Origin: Vombatus ursinus
Lineage: Eukaryota; Chordata; Mammalia; Diprotodontia; Vombatidae
Direction of reading: 5' to 3'
DNA: 64,000 nt
Assembly: GCF_900497805.2 (NCBI RefSeq)
Contig: NW_020954610.1
Span: 30,053,115 to 30,117,114 of the forward strand
The notes beneath the pieces were generated by a model. It had not been told where the DNA came from. It did not search any database and worked only from the letters and a program-made list of their open reading frames with translations. A program made the translations under genes and the position numbers. Shown here one piece after another: positions 57,360 through 64,000 of the stretch (its first letter is position 1; each line of letters begins with the position of its first letter).

Positions 57360-58774
57360 TTCTGTAAAGCAAATAACTGAAGGATTGAATTGGAAAAACT
57401 TAAGAAAATTTCATATATACAAACTAACCCACTAGAACCAAATGTAAAAGTCTCAGTGCAACATCAATACTGCAAAGCCATATAATTGCAAAGCAACCAA
57501 AATGAGGACAATAGAAGCCAAATTCAGATCATACCAGTGCTATGACAGTATTGTCTCATACTGTAAATTCTCTCCATTCACACCTAAGCATAACTAAACA
57601 TGGAATATGTATGTAATAGTCAAAACTTAATATACTACAAGGAAAGAACTTTAACTTTCCTGGTCACACAAGAGGCTCTGCATAATGATTTTGTGATTAA
57701 CTACTTGCCCTTGGAACTGTTGGTTTTGCATCTTAAAGATATTCTTTGTGCTGAATTCTTCATGTGATTTTTTTTTTACTAAATTAGAGGGAAAATATCT
57801 ATGTTAGCAGTAGATCATCAAGATCAGGGGGAAGACCACAATCATCATAAAGTGACCAAGTCACTGGTGGGAAGGGGGAGAGGAAGTCTACACAATTACA
57901 TACCTGTCAAATTAAACCTTCTGTATTTCACAGGCAAAGAAACAGTTGCATAATTCAGTGCTTATAAAATTTCCTACTGGGCATGAATAAAAGCAATTTT
58001 TCAGTCACTTATAACCTCATTATACTTTAATATTTAAATTTATATTCAGTGAATCTTCTGCACCTAAGAGTCAGTTCTATTCATGTCAATAGGGCTGTCT
58101 GCCACCTTGTTTCAATTACAGTTATTCTGACAGATGTTCAGCAACATCCTTTACTGTGTACGATAACTTGCTTAAATTAAGTACTTCTTTGCTTGAGAAC
58201 CTGCAATACACTTTGTTCAGAACTACATTGTCTATTCTTAGAAGCCATGGAAACTAAAGAAGCAACACAGAAGTTCCCAACATCAAAGAAAAGGAGATGA
58301 ATGGACAGTTATAAGCAGAGATTCTCATATGGAAGCCACAATAAAAACAAAGCTCTGACCCTTAGAGCCACTGCAAAACAATTGATCTCTATGAATTTAT
58401 TGCCGGGGAGCTATCATCCTCAGGGTAAAAAGAGAGTTTATATCTCATCATTACCATTTTCCATCATTTTCAACTATTTAAGTACCTAATGGCATGTGGC
58501 AATCTACTAGGTATTGAACAAAAAGGGCCAAAGAGTTATCTTAGAAATGACAGGATCAAGCTGAACTGCTTAACTGGGAAGATACTGAAAGTAAACCATG
58601 ACAAAAAAAATCTGCATAGAAAAACCTGGAGAGAAAAAAAAAAGATGAGTCTAGGTAATAAGAATAGAAGTTGTGTAAAGAACATATGCTGTTTGCCTAA
58701 TCTAATTTCTACTCCCTATCCCTCACTGAGAAACAAGCTCTCTTACATGTATTTCATCTATTTATCTTCATTGC
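57360..58774. other. Unique DNA; possible conserved block
   Basis: No repeat that I can name. 57880-58160 is repeat-free and not low-complexity, so it is a candidate conserved block. A 102-residue open frame at 58489-58797 shows no domain and runs into the 7SL pseudogene, so I do not call it. Confidence 0.4.
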
Positions 58775-59066
58775 AAGGGGCATCTCATCACACCTAGAAA
58801 TAAAGGGGCTACTCCTGTGCCCAACCCAAACACTGATAGTACATGAGCTTTAACCTGCCCAGTTTATAATCTGGGACAGCTCCATCCTACCCTAGGCAGC
58901 TTGGTGCCTCCTGCCCCCCCCAAAGGCTCAGCACACTGTTGCCAACCAGTACAGGCACTGTGTCTTCATAACCCAATGCAACTCAGAGCTCTTCAGTTCA
59001 AAAGATCATCCAGCCTCAGAATTCCTAACATTAGGAATTACAGGAATGTGACACTGCTTCTTGAAA
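58775..59066 (-). pseudogene. 7SL RNA (SRP RNA) pseudogene
   Basis: On the minus strand the sequence follows human-type 7SL RNA almost end to end. The block CCTGTAATTCC..GAGGCTGGATGATC (59020-59050 down) matches the 5' domain (CCTGTAGTCCC..GAGGCTGGAGGATC). Then come GCTGCCTAGGGTAGGATGGA (about 58885-58905), the counterpart of TTGCCTAAGGAGGGGTGAAC, and GGCAGGTTAAAGCTC (about 58850), the counterpart of GCAGGTCAAAACTC. The 3' domain ends near 58775. Many substitutions make it non-functional. Marsupials lack 7SL-derived Alu/B1 SINEs, so a direct retrocopy of 7SL RNA is the likely origin. Confidence 0.75.
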
Positions 59067-59089
59067 GGCTAGACCAAATGTAAATGTCA

Positions 59090-59275
59090 TAGGATCATAT
59101 GTTTAGAGCAGGAAGAGCCTCTAAAAGGCTTCTGATTAAACTCACTCTTTTTATAATTAAGAAAATTTTGAACTAGAAAAGTTAAGTGATTACCTTAAAG
59201 ACATATAGGTATTAAGTGTAAGAATAGGGATGTGAGCCCAGGTATTCTCATTCTAGAACTCTCCTCACTTTACTA
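59090..59275 (-). mobile_element. MIR-related repeat
   Basis: 'ataggatcatatgtttagag', 'aaaagttaagtgattacctt' and 'gtgagcccaggtattctcat'. Same family as 34985-35145 and 59332-59515. Confidence 0.55.
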
Positions 59276-59284
59276 CTTGAAAAA

Positions 59285-59331
59285 GTACTGCAGAGGAGTC
59301 AGAAGACCTGGGTTCAAGATATAGTGCCATG
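59285..59331 (+). mobile_element. MIR-type SINE, left part
   Basis: 'gcagaggagtcagaagacct' and 'gggttcaagatatagt' form the SINE head. It resumes at 59516. Confidence 0.5.
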
Positions 59332-59515
59332 AAATGTGAGACTTGAAAAGGACTTTAGACATTATGTGTTTCAATACCATAGTTTTATAGATTAATAAAC
59401 AGAGGACAAGAGAAGTGAAATGATTTGCTCAAGAACACAGCTAGTAAGTTGCAGAGTGAGGACTAGGACATAGGCCTTCTAATTCCAAGTTGAGAGTTCA
59501 TTCTACTACATCCAT
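59332..59515 (-). mobile_element. MIR-related repeat nested in a MIR-type SINE
   Basis: 'tgagacttgaaaaggacttt', 'aagtgaaatgatttgctcaa', 'acacagctagtaagttgcag' and 'ttccaagttgagagttcatt'. It lies between the head and body of another SINE. Confidence 0.55.
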
Positions 59516-59690
59516 AAGTCCAGAATCTGTCATGTTTGATATATTTGAACACAAGGACATCACTCCACTTCTTAAGGCTCCATTTTCCTCATGTATAGAA
59601 TGAAGATAATGATGTGTACTTACTTCATGAGATTAAAGTTAAAATAAAAATAAAACATTATTTAAATGTCATCTCCTTTGAATTTGGTAT
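59516..59690 (+). mobile_element. MIR-type SINE, right part
   Basis: 'catcactccacttcttaagg', 'tccattttcctcatgtatag' and 'ttacttcatgagattaaagt' form the body and tail of the SINE begun at 59285. Confidence 0.55.
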
Positions 59691-59694
59691 CTAC

Positions 59695-59864
59695 AAGGCA
59701 GCTAGATGATGCAATGGATAGAGCTTTGAACATGGAATTAGGAAGACCTAAGTTCAAATCTAGCCTCAGACACTTGGTAGATGTGTTATCCCGGGCAACT
59801 CACTTACCCTCTGTCTGCCTAAATTTCCTCATTTGTAAAATGGGGAGAATAACAGCACTTACCT
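59695..59864 (+). mobile_element. Marsupial core-SINE, left part (split by L1)
   Basis: Head AAGGCAGCTAGATGATGCAA, 'ttcaaatctagcctcagac', core and 'tttcctcatttgtaaaatgg'. The insertion point of the L1 lies within AATAACAGCACTTACCT (59848-59864). Confidence 0.85.
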
Positions 59865-62153
59865 AGCATCTACTTAAAACTGTCAGGAAGCATTATATGT
59901 AATGGGGATAAGCAAGAAGCATTTCCAATAAGATGGGGGTATGAAAGAAAGATGTCCATTATCACCGTTGTTATTCAATATGCACTATAAACAACAGCTT
60001 TAGCACTAAGAGAAAAAAAGTAGTTGAAGAAATTAGAATAACCAAAGAAGAAACAAAGCTATCACCCTTTGCAGATGATATGATGATATACTTTAAGAAT
60101 CCTAGAGAAAAAAATTAAAAAAAAAACTATTTGAAATAATAAACTTTAGCAAAGTTGCAGGATATAAAATAAACTCACACAAATCATCGCCACTTCTATA
60201 TATTACTAACAAAGCCCAGCAGCAATAGATAGAAAGAGAAATTCCATTTCAAGTTACTGTAGACATTACAAAATATTTGAGAGTCTACCTGCCAAAACAA
60301 ACCCAAGAACTCTGTGAACACAATTACAAAACACTTTTCACACAAATAAAGTCAGATTTAATAATTGAAAAAATTTCAGTTGTTCATGTGTAGGCTGAGC
60401 TAAAAAATAAAAATGATAATTCTACCTATATTAATTTACTTATTCAGTGCCATACCAAACTATCAAAAATTATTTTATAGAAGTACAAAAAGTTGATAAC
60501 AAAATTTATCTGGAAGAACAAAAGTTCCAGAATATCAAGGAAATTAATGAAAAGAAATGCAAGGGAAAGTGGCCTAGCCATACCATATCTTAAATTGTAT
60601 TCTAAAGCTTCAATCATCAAAACTATTTGGTACTGGCTAAGAAATAGAGTGGTGAATCAATGGAATAGTTTATGTACACAAGACACAATAGTCAATGACT
60701 ATAGTAATCTACTGTTTGATAAACCCAAAGACTATAGCTTCTGGGATAAGAACTCACTGTTTGACAAAAAATGCTGGGATAACTGGAAAATAATATGGCA
60801 GAAACTGTGCATAGACCAACATCTTACGCTACATACCAAAATAAAATCAAAATGGGTACACTATTGAGATATAAAAGCTGATACTATAAACAGACTGGGA
60901 GAGCAAAGAATAGTTTACCTAACAAATTTATGGAAAACAGAAGAATTTATGACCAAATAGGAGATAGAGAACATTATGAAATGCAAAATGGATAATTTTG
61001 ATTACATTAAATTGAAAAGGTTTTGCACAAAGCCAATGCAACCAAGATTAGAAGGGAAACAGAAAGCTGGGAAACAATTTTTACCAACAGTGTCTCTGTT
61101 AAAGGCCTCATTTCTAAAATATAAAGAGAACTGAGTGAAATTTATAAGAACACAAGCCATTCCCCAATTGATAAATGGTCAAAGGTTATGAACAGGCAGG
61201 TTTCAGATGAAGAAATTAAAGCTATCTATATTCATACAAAAATCTCTAAATTACTATTAATTAGAGAAATGCATACCAAAACAACTCTGAGGTACAACAT
61301 TATTACACCTATCAGATTGGCCAACATGACAAAACAGGAAAATGACAAATGTTGGAGAAAATGTGGAAAAATTGGAACACTAATGCATTGTTGGTGGAGT
61401 TTTGAACTAATCCAACCATTCTGGCGAGCAATTTGGAACTATGCACAAAGGGCTATAAAACTGTGCCTACCCCTTAACCTAGTAATACCACTTCTAGGTC
61501 TGTATCCCAAAGAGATCATAAAAATGGGAAAAGGCCCCACATGTACAAAAAATATTTCTAGCAGCTCTTTTTGTGGTGGCCAATAATTGGAAATTGAGGA
61601 ATGCCCATCAGTTGGGGAATGGCTGAACAAGATGTGTTATATGAATGTAATGGAATACTATTGTTCTATAAAAAATGATGAGCAGGCAGACTTCAGAAAA
61701 ACCTGGAAAGACTTATATGAACTGTTGCTGACTGAAGTGAGCAAAAGCAGGAGAACATTATGCACAGTAACAGCCACATTATGTGATAACTAACTTTGAT
61801 AGACTTGGCTCTTATTGCAATGCAAGGATCTAAGACAGCTTCAAAACGCTCACATCCAGAAAAAGAACTAAGGAGTCTGAATAGAGATCGAAGCATATTA
61901 TTTGCTCTCCTTTTGTATTGGTGCTTTATTTTGTTTCCTCTTTCTCATGTTTCCTTCCATTGGTTCTAATTCTTCTTTACAACATGACTAATGTGAAAAT
62001 AGGTTTAATATAAATGTGCATGTTGAAGCTATATCAATTTATATGCCATATTGGGATAGGGGAGTGGAGAGATGGGGAGAAAATGTGGAACTCAAAATCT
62101 TATGGAAGTGAATGTTGAAAACCAAAAGTAAATAAATTTATTTTAAAAATAAT
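59865..62153 (+). mobile_element. 5'-truncated L1 with 17-bp target-site duplication
   Basis: A 2.29 kb L1 starting in the reverse-transcriptase part of ORF2 ('agcatctacttaaaactg') and ending in an A-rich tail. Flanks AATAACAGCACTTACCT (59848-59864) and AATAATAGCACTTACCT (62154-62170) differ at one base. Open pieces: 60493-60867 (SGLAIPYLKLYSKASIIKTI), 61188-61586 with the C-terminal CWRKCGKIGTLMHCWW motif, and 61587-61793. 'tttgcagatgatatgatg' at 60067-60084 encodes the FADDMM active-site block. Broken by several frameshifts and stops. Confidence 0.92.
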
Positions 62154-62160
62154 AATAATA

Positions 62161-62250
62161 GCACTTACCTCCCAAGATTGTTGTGAGAATCTAATAAAGC
62201 ACTTAGCAGTGTGCTTAGAATGTAACTGGTACTTAATAAAATGCTTTTTC
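62161..62250 (+). mobile_element. Marsupial core-SINE, right part
   Basis: 'cccaagattgttgtgagaat', 'aataaagcacttagcagtgt' and 'ggtacttaataaaatgct' complete the SINE begun at 59695. Confidence 0.8.
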
Positions 62251-62429
62251 CTTCATTTCTTCCTTCCATTCAAAAAATCTGAGAAATGTGCAGATCTTCC
62301 AGCCTTCTTGAATGGCCAAAATATGTCACATGTATGTAACACTCTACTGGGACAACACACTTTAACTATATCATTTCATTTATACTATGTAGTCTCTTTG
62401 ACTACTTCAAGATACTCAGTTCAAGGACA

Positions 62430-62625
62430 TGCCAAATTGTGCCACACACTTCCTCAATATAGCTTTGTGACCTTGGGCAAATAATTTAACTTCTATCTCC
62501 CTTACTTTGACCATCTGTAAAATAGGTTTAATAACAATTCACTATTCCACTCACCTCCAAGGGCTAGCAAACCCTTGCTAATGCACTTAATAAATGTTTA
62601 TTGAATGAATGAATGAATGAATGAA
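62430..62625 (+). mobile_element. MIR-type SINE ending in (AATG)n
   Basis: 'ctttgtgaccttgggcaaat', 'tgaccatctgtaaaataggt' and 'cacttaataaatgtttattg', followed by six AATG/GAAT units at 62602-62627. Confidence 0.75.
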
Positions 62626-62639
62626 TGCAGCTAAGCAAC

Positions 62640-63300
62640 CAACTCCAAAGTTTTTCATAGTTTCAAGCCTTCTTTTCAGAAAACTGGTCTGACTGATGCT
62701 TTGCTCAGGGAGCATCCATCCAAATTATCTCACTGTGCCAAGTTGGTCTGTTTGCTTACTGCTGACATTTTCTGTCAGTCTTCAGCTTTGCTGCATTGTT
62801 CAAAGTTTCCCTCTCATGTATCATTAAGATTTTTTCATTGCTTTCTCTCCTTTCATTAACCCATCATCAGCTTACAATTCTGAAGGTACTCAAGGATCTT
62901 CCTACCATTCCTGCTGCCTTCTGGTGCAGGCCAGAAGAACCCCAGGGCAAAGGAAAAGGGATCTAAAATAATGAATATCAATAATCTGGTCAACTCATAT
63001 CTCCATTTTACTTCTTCCATGGAAACCTGAGCAATACTATGATAGTGGTCACTGCAATAAAGCAAGCCAAATTCTGTTTCCCTCAGGGAGAATTCTCAGT
63101 GGACGCATGAGACAAAGTGAGTGATTTGTGAGAAGTAACCCTCCCCATTTTAGATTGAAGCCATCTTGAATAAACACAGAGATTTCTTTTTGTATCATAG
63201 GTTAGAGAATTGAACTTAAAAAATTAATGTTCATATTACATTTCCCCATTTTAATTTTGTATTTTGTTAAGGCTAGGATTTCAGGATGATCAAATTAAAC
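62640..63300. other. Unique DNA, no gene seen
   Basis: Repeat-free and of normal complexity. No coding signal that I recognise. Confidence 0.45.
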
Positions 63301-63309
63301 CAAGTCTAC

Positions 63310-63435
63310 CAGTATCTCTCTGACTGTCCATTTGTCTCTTGCTTGTCTCTATATGTGTCTCTGTTTCTCTGTCTCTCTGTGTGTCTCTGTCTGTCTCTTT
63401 ATCTGTCTGTCTCTGTCTCTGTCTGTCTCTGTCCA

Positions 63436-63498
<63 letters not shown>

Positions 63499-63545
63499 TT
63501 TTTGTCTCTCTATCTGTGTGTTTCTGACTTTGTCTCTCTTATAGG
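63310..63545. repeat. (TCTG)n/(TC)n microsatellite
   Basis: Long pyrimidine-rich run: CTCTGTCTGTCT-type units, then TCTG (63443-63468) and pure TC (63469-63497). The frames across it are repeat artefacts. Confidence 0.95.
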
Positions 63546-63639
63546 AAATAAAACTACACATTCACACATATATGGGATATCTAATGAAGAAATTCCCTTT
63601 ACTAATGTAGGTAGGCAGCATCTCTACAACTTCATAGAG

Positions 63640-63770
63640 TTCCCTAGAGCATTTAGAAGTTAAGTGACTTGCTCAGGGCCATATAGTCAGAATGTGTCAA
63701 AGACAGGACTTGAATTCAGATATTCCTGGTTTCAAGGACAGTTGTCTCTTCACTACTTATGCTTCTTCAT
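63640..63770 (-). mobile_element. MIR-type SINE
   Basis: Plus-strand 'gaagttaagtgacttgctca', 'gggccatatagtcagaatg' and 'gacttgaattcagatattcc'. The downstream part is taken over by microsatellite. Confidence 0.65.
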
Positions 63771-63960
63771 CCTCTTCTCCTTCTCCTTCCTCTCCTTCAC
63801 CCTCACCTCCTTCTCCTCTTCTTTGGCTTCTTCTACCTCCTCCTCCTCCTCCTCCTCCTCCTCCTCCTCCTCCTCCTCCTCCTCCTCCTTCTTCTTCTTC
63901 TTCTTCTTCTTCTTCTTCTCTTCCTCCTCCTCTTTCTCTTTCTGTCTCTCTCTTTATGTC
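63765..63960. repeat. (TCC)n/(TTC)n microsatellite
   Basis: TCC units (63838-63888), then TTC units (63889-63918), within a pyrimidine-only tract. Both strands give long low-complexity open frames. Confidence 0.95.
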
Positions 63961-64000
63961 TTTCACACACCTGTATTAAAAATAGTTTTTAGTCATGCTG

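Noticed and set aside
58489-58797. 102-residue basic frame
   Set aside because: Runs into the 7SL pseudogene and has no domain; likely chance.
63286-63992. Several long frames on both strands (Ser/Leu/Pro-rich or Glu/Gly-rich)
   Set aside because: Pure microsatellite translation with no codon-level signal.
1-64000. Endogenous retrovirus or other LTR element
   Set aside because: I looked for paired LTRs and retroviral protein motifs and saw none that were convincing. All reverse-transcriptase traces fit non-LTR LINE clades.

Overview
This window looks like marsupial (metatherian) nuclear DNA, AT-rich and non-coding. The clue is its repeat set. There are tRNA-derived core-SINEs of the marsupial type (5' box beginning GCAGCTAGGTGGCACAGTGG, MIR-like core). 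There are also marsupial-type L1 elements, short L1 derivatives with ORF1 but no ORF2 (HAL1, 'half-L1'), RTE/BovB-type pieces, and still readable L2 and L3/CR1 relics. I cannot name the species. I found no intact protein-coding gene, no convincing host exon, no functional RNA gene, no CRISPR array and no convincing endogenous retrovirus. Every protein-like stretch I could identify is a broken LINE reading frame.

Layout. 1-5800: unique DNA with an L2 relic split by a 5'-truncated L1 (569-2184), which is itself hit by a SINE, plus three other SINEs. 5804-10276: a near full-length HAL1 on the minus strand, a 0.6 kb unassigned spacer, and a second HAL1 with an inverted 5' part. 10500-14285: an L3/CR1 fragment, an internally deleted L1, older L1 tails and an RTE/BovB tail. 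14290-18250: an unassigned ancient repeat and an R4/Dong-clade LINE relic on the minus strand. 19370-30235: a dense L1 nest. It holds one L1 with an inverted 5' half, a long L1 interrupted by a 184-bp antisense L1 insert and by a HAL1 tail that carries about 0.58 kb of foreign 3' flank, and one more L1 tail. 30450-35850: old L1/HAL1 pieces, two L2 relics, microsatellite and SINEs. 35848-42379: a full-length but coding-dead L1 on the minus strand. 42393-48200: mostly unique DNA (candidate conserved non-coding blocks), an RTE relic and a hAT-type MITE. 48233-51233: a complete-length HAL1 with perfect 16-bp target-site duplications. 51250-59690: ancient repeats, L2 and L3 tails, and a 7SL RNA pseudogene. 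59695-62250: a SINE split by a 2.3 kb L1. 62251-64000: unique DNA and microsatellites.

How it fits together. The DNA is a record of successive LINE-driven insertions. L2, L3, R4, hAT and MIR-like relics form the old layer. Marsupial SINEs, L1 and HAL1 form younger layers, often nested and with readable target-site duplications. The most useful items are the R4-clade relic, the HAL1-linked 3' transduction, the HAL1 copies with two successive 3' ends, and the 7SL pseudogene. I did not find a new functional biological system.
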